Shown: piece after piece, positions 16,260 to 24,848 of the stretch | How the letters are laid out: the number at the start of each line of letters is the position of its first letter | How positions within the stretch are numbered: the first letter of the stretch is position 1 | Assembly: GCF_002797555.1 (NCBI RefSeq) | Contig: NZ_PGFA01000001.1 | Span: 2,728,001-2,792,000, forward strand | From: Hymenobacter chitinivorans DSM 11115 | Lineage (GTDB): Bacteria > Bacteroidota > Bacteroidia > Cytophagales > Hymenobacteraceae | Direction of reading: 5' to 3' | DNA length: 64,000 bases | Notes under the pieces: model-generated | What the model saw: the letters and a program-made list of their open reading frames with translations, nothing else | The model's database searches: none | What the model was told of the DNA's origin: nothing | Program-made: the position numbers and the translations under genes

Positions 16260-16874
16260 ATGAAAATACTCTGCATAGGCCGCAACTACGCCGAACATAT
16301 TGCCGAACTCAACAACGAAACGCCCGACGAGCCCGTCATTTTCACCAAGCCCGAAACGGCCCTGCTGCAGCGCGGCATGCCCTTCTTCTACCCCGATTTC
16401 TCGACCGACATTCACCACGAAATCGAGTTGGTGCTGCGGGTAAGCAAAAACGGCAAGAACATCGACCCGAAATTTGCCCACACCTACTTCGACGCCATCG
16501 GCCTGGGCATCGACTTCACGGCCCGCGACCTGCAGAGCAAGGCCAAAAGCAAGGGCCTGCCCTGGGATTTGGCCAAGGGCTTCGACGGCTCGGCGCCCCT
16601 GTCGGCTACGTTTAAGCCCGTGGCGGACTTTGCTGACCTGGCCAACATCAACTTCCGTCTGGAGGTGAACGGCGAGGTGAAGCAGCAGGGCAACTCGGGC
16701 ATGATGCTGCACAACTTCGCGGCCCAGATTGCCTATATTTCGCGCTTTATCACCCTAAAAATGGGGGATTTGATATTTACTGGCACGCCCAGCGGCGTGG
16801 GCCCCGTCAAGATTGGCGACCAGCTGACGGGCTACTTGGAGGATGAGAAGTTGTTGGAATTGTCGGTAAAGTAG
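16260..16874 (+). CDS. Fumarylacetoacetate hydrolase family protein
   Basis: A 204-residue enzyme of the FAH superfamily, short single-domain type (YcgM/FAHD1-like acylpyruvase or oxaloacetate decarboxylase). It has KILCIGRNYAEHI at the N-terminus, FTKPETALL, the metal-ligand segment HHEIELVLRVSK (two Glu), GLGIDFTARDLQSKAKSKGLPW and a C-terminal FTGTPSGVGPVKIGD. The likely reaction is hydrolysis or decarboxylation of a beta-diketo acid with Mg2+ or Mn2+. The M23 peptidase gene starts 6 bp downstream. Confidence 0.92.
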   Translation: MKILCIGRNYAEHIAELNNETPDEPVIFTKPETALLQRGMPFFYPDFSTDIHHEIELVLRVSKNGKNIDPKFAHTYFDAIGLGIDFTARDLQSKAKSKGLPWDLAKGFDGSAPLSATFKPVADFADLANINFRLEVNGEVKQQGNSGMMLHNFAAQIAYISRFITLKMGDLIFTGTPSGVGPVKIGDQLTGYLEDEKLLELSVK

Positions 16875-16880
16875 AGTCGA

Positions 16881-18872
16881 GTGCTGCACACACCTTTCCG
16901 GGGGAAGGCCCCCATTTTACTGCTTACGCTGCTCACCACGATGGGTCTGCGCCCCGCCCCCATGGCCGGCCAGGAACCCGATTCGCTGACCAAGCCCGCA
17001 GCCAAGCAAGGCTCCTCGCCCCGCTCCGCGGTGGCGCCGGGCTATTTTCTGTTCCCGATTAAGCCGGGCAAGCCCAACTTTCTGGCTGCCAGTATGGGCG
17101 AGTTGCGCCCCAACCACTTCCACGGCGGCCTCGACATTAAAACCGACGGCCGCACGGATTTACCCGTCTACGCCTCGGCCGACGGCTACGTCTCGCGCAT
17201 GAAGCAGTCGGCCTTCGGCTACGGCAACGTGCTCTACATCACCCACCCCAACGGGCTGACGACGGTGTACGGGCACCTGAACCGCTTTATGGGTCCGGTG
17301 GCGGCGGCGTTGCGGGAGAAGCAGTACGAAAAGCAGAGCTACGAGCAGGAAATGTTCTTTACCAAGGACCAGTTTCCGGTGAAGCGGGGCGAAGTCGTGG
17401 CCTTGTCGGGTAACACCGGCGGCTCGGCCGGTCCCCACCTGCACTGGGAAGTGCGCGACGCCCAGGACAACCAGCTCAACCCCCTGCAGTGGGGCGGGTT
17501 CAGTGAAATTCAGGACCACATTGCTCCGACGCTGCAGGCCTTTGCCGTGGAGCCGCTCACGATTGACGCCCGGGTGCAGGGCCGCTTCGACAAAGCCGTG
17601 CTGGTGCCCAAAGTGGCCCCCGCGGCCGGCGTAGCCACCGCCTGGCCCGATACCATCAACGCCTACGGCACGGTGGGCATCCTGCTCCAGGCCTTCGACC
17701 GGTACGATAATGCCTGGAACAAGAACGGCCTGCAGAAAGTCGAGGTGAAGGTGAACGGCCAGCCCCACTACGCCCACACGGTTGACAACGTGCCCTTTCC
17801 CAGCGGCACCCGCACCGTGAACCAGCACGTGGACTACGAGTGGATGATGACCCAGGGCCGCACCTTGCAGAAGCTCTTCGTGGACGACGGCAACGACCTG
17901 AGTATGTACACCACCGGCCCCGGCAAGGGCAAGCTGCGGGTGGAAGACGGGAAGCTCTACAGCGTGGAAGTGCTGATGAGCGACTCCTACGGCAACACCA
18001 CGCCCTTGTCGTTCGTGCTGCGCGGGCAGAAGCCGGAGTACACCAAAACCCGCAGCGCAGCGGTGAAAAAGCCGGCGTTGCGCTGGGAAATAACCCGCAA
18101 TATTCTCAAGGTTATTGCCGCCGACCCCGACACGGCCAGTCAGGGCGCCAACGCCGTGCTGCTGCGCGGCTCCCGCCGCCTGGAGCTCAAGCCCAGCTAC
18201 ACCACCCAGAGCCAGAACGTGTACCTCTACGACCTGCGCGCCGGCCTGCCCGACTCCATCCGCTTCGGGGGCATCACCAAGCGCTTCGACCGGCAGGCCC
18301 TGATTCCGGCCGGCACCGAGCAGGGCTTCGCCGACAACTTTCTGAATCTGAGCTTCGCGCCCCAGACCCTGTTCGACACGCTGTATTTGCAAACCAGCTA
18401 CAAGGACGGGGCCTGGACCGTGCAAAGCCCGCGGCAGTCGTTGTATCTGCCGCTGCGCATCACGCTCAAGCCCCCAACCGAGGTGGCCGACAAGGAGCAT
18501 TCGGCCGTGTATCTGGTCAATGCCCGCGGGGGGCGTAGCTACGTGGGCGGCAAGTGGGAAGGCAACCAGGTAACGTTTCCGGCCAAGGTGTTCGGGCAGT
18601 TCCGCATCTTCTCCGACACCATTCCGCCCTCGGCGCGGCTGGTGCGCAAGGGTGCCGGCGGCCTTACTTTTCAGGTCGGCGACAACCTCTCGGGCCTGAA
18701 TAGCTACACCCTGCTGGTGGGCGGCCGGTTCCGGCTGCTGCGCTACGAGTACAAGAACTCCACCCTTTTCACCGAGCCCAACGACACGGTGGGCCCGCCC
18801 CTGCGCGGCCCGGCCACGCTGCGCATCACCGACCAGGCCGGTAATGAAAAAGTACTGAGCTTTAATTTGTAG
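16881..18872 (+). CDS. M23 family metallopeptidase (peptidoglycan endopeptidase-like)
   Basis: A 663-residue exported protein. The signal sequence (ILLLTLLTTMGLRPAPMAG) follows a GTG start; ATG 16941 is an unlikely alternative because it would lose the signal. The LytM/M23 domain (about residues 50-210) has PNHFHGGLDIKTD with the zinc His and Asp, and GPHLHWEVRD with the HxH motif. The remaining 450 residues are beta-rich and have no recognised domain. It probably cleaves peptidoglycan cross-links in the periplasm or regulates such enzymes. Confidence 0.9.
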   Translation: MLHTPFRGKAPILLLTLLTTMGLRPAPMAGQEPDSLTKPAAKQGSSPRSAVAPGYFLFPIKPGKPNFLAASMGELRPNHFHGGLDIKTDGRTDLPVYASADGYVSRMKQSAFGYGNVLYITHPNGLTTVYGHLNRFMGPVAAALREKQYEKQSYEQEMFFTKDQFPVKRGEVVALSGNTGGSAGPHLHWEVRDAQDNQLNPLQWGGFSEIQDHIAPTLQAFAVEPLTIDARVQGRFDKAVLVPKVAPAAGVATAWPDTINAYGTVGILLQAFDRYDNAWNKNGLQKVEVKVNGQPHYAHTVDNVPFPSGTRTVNQHVDYEWMMTQGRTLQKLFVDDGNDLSMYTTGPGKGKLRVEDGKLYSVEVLMSDSYGNTTPLSFVLRGQKPEYTKTRSAAVKKPALRWEITRNILKVIAADPDTASQGANAVLLRGSRRLELKPSYTTQSQNVYLYDLRAGLPDSIRFGGITKRFDRQALIPAGTEQGFADNFLNLSFAPQTLFDTLYLQTSYKDGAWTVQSPRQSLYLPLRITLKPPTEVADKEHSAVYLVNARGGRSYVGGKWEGNQVTFPAKVFGQFRIFSDTIPPSARLVRKGAGGLTFQVGDNLSGLNSYTLLVGGRFRLLRYEYKNSTLFTEPNDTVGPPLRGPATLRITDQAGNEKVLSFNL

Positions 18873-18882
18873 AAATCATAAG

Positions 18883-18911
18883 AAAAGGCGGGCCGCGTGG
18901 TCCGCCTTTTT
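18883..18911 (+). terminator. Rho-independent terminator after the M23 gene
   Basis: AAAAGGCGGGCC pairs with GGTCCGCCTTTT (one G-T pair), and further T residues follow. Confidence 0.85.
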
Positions 18912-18948
18912 TCGTGGGCATCTTCTCAACAGTTCTGCCCGTAGAGTT

Positions 18949-19034
18949 GTAGCGCGAACTTGGTAGTTCGCGCTACGGCTCGTGCCTCTACAACGATTTT
19001 CGTTCTGCCACGCGAACTGTAAAGTTCGCGCTAC
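18949..19034. repeat. Pair of GCGCGAACT hairpin repeats
   Basis: Two short palindromes lie side by side. GTAGCGCGAACT/AGTTCGCGCTAC (18949-18976) has a 4-nt loop. CACGCGAACT/AGTTCGCGCTAC (about 19009-19034) is a slightly diverged copy. They fill the gap between the M23 terminator and the lipocalin start. Confidence 0.75.
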
Positions 19035-19049
19035 AACCCACTCACTATC

Positions 19050-19625
19050 ATGGCCAAATTTCCCAAACGCCGCCAGCCCGTTTTGCTCGGGGCCGCCGTA
19101 GCTACCGTCGCCACCGGCGTGGCGGCCTACGCGTATTTCCGCCGCCAGCTTCACGCCCCGCTGCCCGTGTCGCCCCACGTGGACGTGCACCGCTACATGG
19201 GCCTGTGGTACGAAATTGCCCGCCTGCCCACCCGCTTCGAGAAAGGCTGCGCCCATGTCACGGCCGAGTATAAGCTGCGGCCCGATGGCAAAGTATCGGT
19301 GCTCAACACCTGCCACAAAAATGACCTGAACGGCCCGGTGGAAACGGCCCAAGGCACCGCCCGCATCGTGGACGCCACCACCAACGCCAAGCTGCGGGTC
19401 AGCTTTTTCTGGCCCTTCGAGGGCGACTACTGGATCCTGGACCACGACCCCGAGTACCGCTACGCCCTGGTAGGGGAGCCCAGCCGCCAGAACCTGTGGC
19501 TGCTGAGCCGCACGCCCCACCTGGAGCGCCCCATCCGGGACCGGCTCGTGGGCCTGGCCCATTCGCTGGGTTTTCCGACGGAAAACCTGATTTTTACGCC
19601 CCAGCCCATGGCTGGCAAACCGTAA
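19050..19625 (+). CDS. Lipocalin family protein (Blc-like)
   Basis: A 191-residue protein. It has an N-terminal membrane helix (residues 12-30, VLLGAAVATVATGVAAYAYF) without a lipobox Cys. The lipocalin signature YMGLWYEIARLPTRFEKGC starts near residue 49, followed by EYKLRPDGKVSVLNTC, and FWPFEGDYWILDHDPEYRYALVGEP. Bacterial lipocalins of this type are envelope proteins binding lysolipids or fatty acids. Unlike E. coli Blc it seems membrane-anchored by a helix rather than a lipid. It is 21 bp upstream of bcp and probably co-transcribed with it. Confidence 0.92.
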   Translation: MAKFPKRRQPVLLGAAVATVATGVAAYAYFRRQLHAPLPVSPHVDVHRYMGLWYEIARLPTRFEKGCAHVTAEYKLRPDGKVSVLNTCHKNDLNGPVETAQGTARIVDATTNAKLRVSFFWPFEGDYWILDHDPEYRYALVGEPSRQNLWLLSRTPHLERPIRDRLVGLAHSLGFPTENLIFTPQPMAGKP

Positions 19626-19646
19626 CCGCCCTTACCCCTTCGCCTC

Positions 19647-20096
19647 ATGGCCCTTACCCCCGGCACCCCCGCCCCCGATTTTGAAGCCCTTGACCAGGAT
19701 GGCAACCTCATCCGCCTGCAAGACTTGCGCGGCAAGAAAGTCGCCCTCTACTTCTACCCCAAAGACGACACGCCCGGCTGCACGGCCCAGGCCTGCAACC
19801 TGCGCGACCACCAGGACGAACTCACGGCCAAAAACGTGCAGGTCATCGGCGTGAGCGTCGACAGCGCCAAGTCCCACCAGAAGTTCGTACTGAAGTACGA
19901 GCTGCCCTTCCCGCTGCTGGTCGATACCGACAAGAAAATTGTGGAAGCCTACGGCGTGTGGCAGGAAAAATCGATGTACGGCCGCAAGTACATGGGCACC
20001 ATGCGCCACACGTTCCTGATTGACGAGCAGGGTATCATCGAAAAGGTCATCGAGAAAGTCGACACCAAGAACCACGCCGCCCAGCTGCTTTCTTAA
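19647..20096 (+). CDS. bcp: Thioredoxin-dependent thiol peroxidase (Bcp/PrxQ)
   Basis: A 149-residue peroxiredoxin of the BCP/PrxQ type. The peroxidatic Cys lies in KDDTPGCTAQACNLRD, and the following Cys five residues later is the resolving Cys typical of this class. It reduces hydroperoxides using thioredoxin in the cytoplasm. FPLLVDTDKKIVEAYGV and the C-terminal RHTFLIDEQG are family features. Full length, with its start at the ATG 21 bp after the lipocalin stop. Confidence 0.95.
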   Translation: MALTPGTPAPDFEALDQDGNLIRLQDLRGKKVALYFYPKDDTPGCTAQACNLRDHQDELTAKNVQVIGVSVDSAKSHQKFVLKYELPFPLLVDTDKKIVEAYGVWQEKSMYGRKYMGTMRHTFLIDEQGIIEKVIEKVDTKNHAAQLLS

Positions 20097-20107
20097 GGTG
20101 CGAATGT

Positions 20108-20375
20108 GGAGAATGTGCTGATGTGCGAATGAGGTTCTGTCCTTGCGAAGCCAAAGGCTGAAGCCATCCGTCCGCTACGCAGTACGAACCGTTTTTTTAC
20201 CAAAAAGCCCTTTCCTACCTGCGTGGGAAAGGGCTTTTTACGCTAGAAGGCTCCGCACACTTCAGAGGACGGATTGCTTCGTAAGCTCGCAAGGACACAT
20301 TTTCCACATTCAACCACATTTCCCACATTCAGCCTTAGCACATTCACTCACATTAGCACTTGAGCACATTAACCC
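20108..20375. repeat. Composite repeat: terminator nested in palindromic flanks
   Basis: The outer parts are related to the element at 1626-1872: GTCCTTGCGAAGCC and GAAGCCATCCGTCC on the left, GAGGACGGAT and GCTTCGTAAGCTCGCAAGGAC on the right. A perfect terminator sits at its centre. To the right, CACATT-containing words (TTCCACATT, ACCACATTT, TTAGCACATT, GAGCACATT) recur about eight times up to 20372. No gene is seen. Confidence 0.75.
20202..20239. terminator. Terminator inside the repeat, after bcp
   Basis: AAAAAGCCCTTTCC pairs with GGAAAGGGCTTTTT, with T-runs on both strands. Confidence 0.8.
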
Positions 20376-20441
20376 CGCCTATCGTTATCGGTTGTGGTAA
20401 GAAGCCTTGCTTTTCGGGCTGGGCGCCTTCGCCAAGACCGT

Positions 20442-20449
20442 TACCTTTG
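20442..20449 (+). promoter_or_regulatory. Promoter -7 element of the transketolase operon
   Basis: TACCTTTG, 26 bp before the ATG at 20476, supports that start over the longer frame from 20407. Confidence 0.5.
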
Positions 20450-20475
20450 CCCATCTAAACCCTCTTCCTAATTCC

Positions 20476-21354
20476 ATGTCCCAGGAAAACACCCTTACCA
20501 CTGCCGCACCGAAAAGCACGGCAGAGCTCAAGCAGATTGCGGCCCAGGTGCGCCGCGACATCGTGCGCATGGTGCACGCCGTTAACTCCGGCCACCCCGG
20601 CGGCTCCCTTGGCTGCACCGATTTGCTGGTTGCCCTCTACTTCCGCATCATGAAGCACAACCCCAGCTTCAGCATGAAAGGCGAAGGCGAAGACCTGTTT
20701 TTCCTGTCGAACGGCCACATTTCGCCCGTTTTCTACTCGGTGCTGGCCCGCTCGGGCTACTTCCCCGTCAGTGAGCTGGCGACTTTCCGCAAGCTGAATT
20801 CGCGCCTGCAGGGGCACCCCGCCACCCACGAGCACCTGCCCGGTATCCGCATTGCTTCGGGCTCCCTGGGCCAGGGCATGAGCGTGGCCATCGGTGCGGC
20901 CCAGGCCAAAAAGCTCAACGGCGACAACCGCCTCGTGTACGTGCTCATGGGCGACGGCGAGCTGGAAGAAGGCCAGGTGTGGGAAGCGGCCATGTATGCC
21001 CCCCACCACAAAGTCGATAACCTGATTGCCATCGTGGACCGCAACGGTCAGCAGATTGACGGCTCGACCAAGGAAATCATGGACCTGGGCAACCTGCGCG
21101 CCAAGTTCGAAGCCTTTGGCTGGCGCGTATTGGAAACCAACGGCAACGACCTCGAAAAGCTGATTCCGACTCTGGAAGAAGCCGGTAAGCTCAGCGGCCA
21201 GGGCCAGCCCACGATGATCCTAATGGACACCCAGATGGGCTTCGGCGTGGACTACATGATGGGCACCCACAAGTGGCACGGCACCGCTCCGAACGACGAG
21301 CAGCTCGAAAAAGCCCTGCAGCAGCTGCTGGTAGAAGAAGCCGGCGACTACTAG
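20476..21354 (+). CDS. Transketolase, N-terminal subunit
   Basis: A 292-residue protein equal to the thiamine-diphosphate-binding N-terminal part of transketolase. Visible are SGHPGGSLGCTDLLVALYF, SNGHISPVFYSVLARSGYF, ASGSLGQGMSVAIGAAQAKKL and the ThDP motif GDGELEEGQVWEAAMYA ending in IVDRNGQQIDG. Together with the C-subunit it moves two-carbon units in the non-oxidative pentose phosphate pathway. The partner gene lies 2.1 kb downstream rather than adjacent, with three other genes between. Confidence 0.94.
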   Translation: MSQENTLTTAAPKSTAELKQIAAQVRRDIVRMVHAVNSGHPGGSLGCTDLLVALYFRIMKHNPSFSMKGEGEDLFFLSNGHISPVFYSVLARSGYFPVSELATFRKLNSRLQGHPATHEHLPGIRIASGSLGQGMSVAIGAAQAKKLNGDNRLVYVLMGDGELEEGQVWEAAMYAPHHKVDNLIAIVDRNGQQIDGSTKEIMDLGNLRAKFEAFGWRVLETNGNDLEKLIPTLEEAGKLSGQGQPTMILMDTQMGFGVDYMMGTHKWHGTAPNDEQLEKALQQLLVEEAGDY

Positions 21355-21362
21355 GGGCTGTC

Positions 21363-21650
21363 ATGGACAAGCTAGTCGGGGAATACTACTCTCCCATTCT
21401 TTACACAATTTGGGTAGTTTCAGTACCAATGGCCATTAAGGGCGAGTACGGCTTCGTACCAAGCTTGTGCGCCGCTGTACTAGCAGCTGGTGTAGCCTTG
21501 CTGTTGCTTACGGTCACTGTCAATAAACCTAAGCCAACCCGGCTGTTGACACTGATTGGCTCTGGCGTCGCCATTATTGGCTTTATGGCACTTGTCGTAA
21601 CGCCGGTCGAGCCAGCCAGCACATCCGCACAAACAATTCAAGCTGAGTAG
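21363..21650 (+). CDS. Small membrane protein, unknown function
   Basis: A 95-residue protein with three probable membrane helices (residues 10-27, 32-53 and 60-80). Visible segments are ILYTIWVVSVPMAIKG, LCAAVLAAGVALLLLTVTV and LLTLIGSGVAIIGFMALVV. No family is recognised. It begins 8 bp after the transketolase N-subunit stop, and the VWA gene starts 2 bp after it. Its codons are visibly more AT-rich than those of the transketolase genes, suggesting a later insertion into this operon. Confidence 0.65.
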   Translation: MDKLVGEYYSPILYTIWVVSVPMAIKGEYGFVPSLCAAVLAAGVALLLLTVTVNKPKPTRLLTLIGSGVAIIGFMALVVTPVEPASTSAQTIQAE

Positions 21651-21652
21651 CC

Positions 21653-23053
21653 ATGAAAGGTGCGTTTTGGAAAAAGTACTGGTTGCTGCTGGTCACGCTG
21701 TGGCTAGCGGCTCCTGTAGTTGCCCAAAACGTGCCGCCGGAAAAGCCCAAGGTCACCCGCATCCTGTTCGTACTCGATGCCTCGGGCTCGATGATGGCGC
21801 CCTGGGAAGGCAAGCCCCGCTGGGACGTGGCCCGCAGTCTGCTCTCGAAGATGGTGGACTCGCTCAACGCCTACCCCAACCTGGAGCTGGCCCTGCGCGC
21901 CTACGGGCACCAGCACCCCAACTCGGAAAACAACTGCGAGGACTCGAAGCTGGAAGTGCCCTTCGCGCCCAAAAACGCCAAGGCCATCAAGGCCCGCCTC
22001 GCCACGCTGAAAGCCCAGGGCAACACCCCGATTACCTACTCCATCCTGCAGTCGGCCGGGGACTTCCCGACCGACAAAAGCTCCCGTAACGTGCTGATTC
22101 TGATAACCGACGGCCTGGAATCGTGCAAGGGCGACCCGTGCGCTACCTCGGTGGCGTTGCAGCGCAAGCACGTATTCCTGCGCCCGTTTATTATTGGGCT
22201 CGGGGCCGAGCGGGACTTTGGCAAGCAGCTCGAATGCCTGGGCCAGTACTACAACGCGGCCGACGTAAGCACCTTTCGCACCATCCTCGACAACGTCATT
22301 TCCCAGACGCTGACCAAAACCACGGTCAGCATCAACCTGACTGACGAGGCGGGTAAGCCCGTGGAAAGCAACGTGAATATGACCTTCGTCAACAACGTCA
22401 CGGAAACGCCGGAGTACAACTACGTGCACTACCGCGACGCGCAAGGCAAACCCGACGTGCTCGACATCGACGCGCTGCAGAGCTACGATTTGGTCATCAA
22501 CACGGTGCCCCCGGTGCGGCAGGCCAACCTGCCCATCCGGCCCGGCAAGGCCAACGTGCTGACCTACAAAACGCCCCAGGGAACCTTGGCCTTACAGTCG
22601 CCGAACATTTCGCCGAATCCCTACGGCAAGGTGCAGGCGGTGGTGCGGGCCCAGGGCAACCCGGCCACGGTGGTCAGTCTGAACGTGGGTACCAAGCAAA
22701 AGCTGCTGGCCGGCAACTACGAAGTGGAGCTGCTCACCCTGCCCCGCATCGTGCGCCGCATCAGCATCCGGCAGGGCCAGGAAACGGCCGTAACCTACGA
22801 CGCGCCCGGCACGCTCAACATCGTGACGGATTTGAAAGGTTACGGCAGCATCTACCGCCTCAACAACGACGAGTCGCAGACCTGGGTGTACAACCTGCCC
22901 GAAGGCAGCAGCAAAGTCAACCTGCCGATGCAGCCGGGGGCCTACCGCCTGGTGTTTCGCACCGCCACGGCCACCGGCAGCAAGTTCACCGACGTGCGCA
23001 ACTTCACCATCCGCAGCGGCCAAACTAGCTCGGTGAGTATGTTTAGTAAGTGA
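21653..23053 (+). CDS. Secreted von Willebrand factor A domain protein
   Basis: A 466-residue protein with a signal peptide (residues 1-25, WLAAPVVAQ). The VWA domain spans about 33-225: MIDAS motif DASGSMMAPW (DxSxS), ALRAYGHQHPNSENNC, and the distal Asp in LILITDGLESCKGDPC. Family VWA domains bind a metal ion and a protein partner. The remaining 240 residues are beta-rich, with PEGA-like stretches (AGNYEVELLTLPRIVRRISIRQGQ). It may be a periplasmic adhesion or stress sensor; a specific role is not known. Confidence 0.88.
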   Translation: MKGAFWKKYWLLLVTLWLAAPVVAQNVPPEKPKVTRILFVLDASGSMMAPWEGKPRWDVARSLLSKMVDSLNAYPNLELALRAYGHQHPNSENNCEDSKLEVPFAPKNAKAIKARLATLKAQGNTPITYSILQSAGDFPTDKSSRNVLILITDGLESCKGDPCATSVALQRKHVFLRPFIIGLGAERDFGKQLECLGQYYNAADVSTFRTILDNVISQTLTKTTVSINLTDEAGKPVESNVNMTFVNNVTETPEYNYVHYRDAQGKPDVLDIDALQSYDLVINTVPPVRQANLPIRPGKANVLTYKTPQGTLALQSPNISPNPYGKVQAVVRAQGNPATVVSLNVGTKQKLLAGNYEVELLTLPRIVRRISIRQGQETAVTYDAPGTLNIVTDLKGYGSIYRLNNDESQTWVYNLPEGSSKVNLPMQPGAYRLVFRTATATGSKFTDVRNFTIRSGQTSSVSMFSK

Positions 23054-23388
23054 TGAGTTGGAAGCAACTTGATGACTGGCTTCGGCATTACTCTGGCCTT
23101 ATTATTTGGCCAGTTCTGATTATTGGTGGACTTCTGTTTTATCAGCACGTCGAAACCGTGAGGGCGGCGATAAAAACAGCTGGTATTTATCGAAAAGCAG
23201 TTGTTACCAGCACATTCGTAGATGGTTCCGTCTGGACCGTAGACGTCCGTTACCGGTACAAAGACAGCTTATATGATGCCCAAGGACACAGCGGAACCAG
23301 ATACGCGGAGGGTGATTCAATCCTGATAAAATTTTCACCTCAGTATCCATCTGAAGTAGATGTTGCTGACAGTATCACCGCCCATTGA
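23053..23388 (+). CDS. Small DUF3592-like membrane protein
   Basis: A 111-residue protein with one N-terminal helix (GLIIWPVLIIGGLLFYQHV) and a beta-rich exported part (VVTSTFVDGSVWTVDVRYRYKDSLYDAQ, GDSILIKFSPQYPSEVDV). The pattern resembles the DUF3592-type fold, but the match is tentative. Its ATG overlaps the VWA stop (TGATG), so translation is probably coupled. It is AT-richer than the flanking transketolase genes. Confidence 0.65.
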   Translation: MSWKQLDDWLRHYSGLIIWPVLIIGGLLFYQHVETVRAAIKTAGIYRKAVVTSTFVDGSVWTVDVRYRYKDSLYDAQGHSGTRYAEGDSILIKFSPQYPSEVDVADSITAH

Positions 23389-23453
23389 GTCCAAGGAAGA
23401 CAGACGAAAACGACAACACACGAAACATAGAACTCAAAACCTTCCCATACCGC

Positions 23454-24413
23454 ATGAAAGATTTCCCCTACACCGAATCAAAAGACACCCGCTCCGGCTT
23501 TGGCGTGGGTTTACACGAGCTGGGCAAGAGCAACCCGAACGTGGTGGCCCTCACGGCTGACCTCACCGGCTCGCTCAAGATGGATGCCTTCAAAAAGGAC
23601 TTCCCCGAGCGGTTTTTCCAGGTGGGTATTGCCGAAGCCAACATGATGGGCATTGCGGCCGGCCTCACCATCGGCGGCAAGATTCCCTTCACCGGCACGT
23701 TTGCCAACTTCAGCACCGGCCGCGTCTACGACCAGATCCGCCAGAGCATTGCCTACTCGGATAAGAACGTGAAGATCTGCGCCTCGCACGCTGGTGTCAC
23801 GCTGGGCGAGGACGGCGCCACCCACCAGATTCTGGAAGACCTGGGCATGATGAAGATGCTGCCCCACATGACGGTCATCAACCCCTGCGACTTCAACCAG
23901 ACCAAGGCCGCTACCATCGCCATTGCCGAGCACGAAGGCCCCGTGTACCTGCGCTTCGGCCGCCCCGTGGTGCCCAACTTCACCCCCGCCGACCAGAAGT
24001 TTGAAATCGGTAAAGCCGTGATGCTCAACGAAGGCGCCGACGTGAGCATCTTCGCCACCGGCCACCTGGTGTGGAAGGCCATCCTGGCCGGCCACATCCT
24101 GGCCGAGAAAGGCATCGACGCCGAAATCATCAACATCCACACCATCAAGCCCCTCGACGCCCAGGCCATCCTGGCCTCGGTGCGCAAGACGCGCTGCGTG
24201 GTGTCGGCCGAAGAGCACCAGATGAACGGCGGCCTCGGCGACAGCATCGCCCAGCTGCTGGCCCGCGAGGAGCCCCTGCCCCTGGAAATGGTGGCCGTGA
24301 ATGACTCCTTCGGCGAGTCCGGCACTCCCGACCAGCTCATGGAGAAATACGGCCTGATGGAAAACGACATCGTGAAAGCCGTGGAGAAAGTACTGGCCCG
24401 CAAGGCGAAGTAA
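23454..24413 (+). CDS. Transketolase, C-terminal subunit
   Basis: A 319-residue protein equal to the pyrimidine-binding and C-terminal domains of transketolase. Key parts are ALTADLTGSLKMD, FFQVGIAEANMMGIAAGLTIGG with the catalytic Glu, GEDGATHQILEDLGMMKMLP, VYLRFGRP and the C-terminal domain ending NDSFGESGTPDQLMEKYGL. The ATG at 23454 aligns with the family start (MKDFPYTESKDTRSGFG). Its last 106 bp recur at 26430 and, degraded, at 28076. Confidence 0.94.
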   Translation: MKDFPYTESKDTRSGFGVGLHELGKSNPNVVALTADLTGSLKMDAFKKDFPERFFQVGIAEANMMGIAAGLTIGGKIPFTGTFANFSTGRVYDQIRQSIAYSDKNVKICASHAGVTLGEDGATHQILEDLGMMKMLPHMTVINPCDFNQTKAATIAIAEHEGPVYLRFGRPVVPNFTPADQKFEIGKAVMLNEGADVSIFATGHLVWKAILAGHILAEKGIDAEIINIHTIKPLDAQAILASVRKTRCVVSAEEHQMNGGLGDSIAQLLAREEPLPLEMVAVNDSFGESGTPDQLMEKYGLMENDIVKAVEKVLARKAK

Positions 24414-24417
24414 CTCC

Positions 24418-24535
24418 CGAACGTCATTCCGAGCGAAGCCGGGGAATCTCGCGTGCAGTGGTAATCAAATGCCGTTGCAACGAAGCGGTAGAGATGCTTC
24501 AACTTCGTTCAGCATGACAGACGTTTTTAGCAAGA
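24418..24535. repeat. Palindromic intergenic repeat, GAACGTCAT family copy
   Basis: The element reads GAACGTCATTCCGAGCGAAG on the left and GAGATGCTTCAACTTCGTTC then AGCATGACAGACG on the right, around a centre with GGTAATCAAAT. It lies directly after the transketolase stop. A hairpin TTTTTAGCAAG/CTTGCTAAAAA follows at about 24524-24556. Confidence 0.7.
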
Positions 24536-24557
24536 CGGTTGTTGCCTTGCTAAAAAC

Positions 24558-24600
24558 ACAAACCGGCCCCGGTTGCGCCATGCAGCCGGGGCCGGTTTGT
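24558..24600 (+). terminator. Terminator of the transketolase operon
   Basis: ACAAACCGGCCCCGGTTGC pairs with GCAGCCGGGGCCGGTTTGT (one G-T pair) around a GCCAT loop. The same core recurs at 26696, 28219 (degraded) and 30219. Between this point and the next gene (24601-24848) I see nothing assignable. Confidence 0.85.
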
Positions 24601-24848
24601 TTGCTAAAGTACCTGTATCAGAAAGCTGACAAGTGCCAATACTGGCTGTATACGGCCAAAATACCTAGAAGTGGGTATAAAAACGCCACCTGGAAGGCAG
24701 TACTTTTAGGCTGGCATTTGTAGCGTCGGGCCAGTGGTGCAGCTCCGGCTACTCGGCGGCTGTACCGCTGTAATAGCTCCATTGCCAAAGCCACTTCTAC
24801 TGCCTGCCTAAAGGCCAGGCTCCTATTCTACCTTTTTCTACCCTCCTG

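Noticed and set aside
24469..24723. Open frame after the transketolase C-subunit gene
   Set aside because: It crosses the palindromic repeat and the operon terminator.
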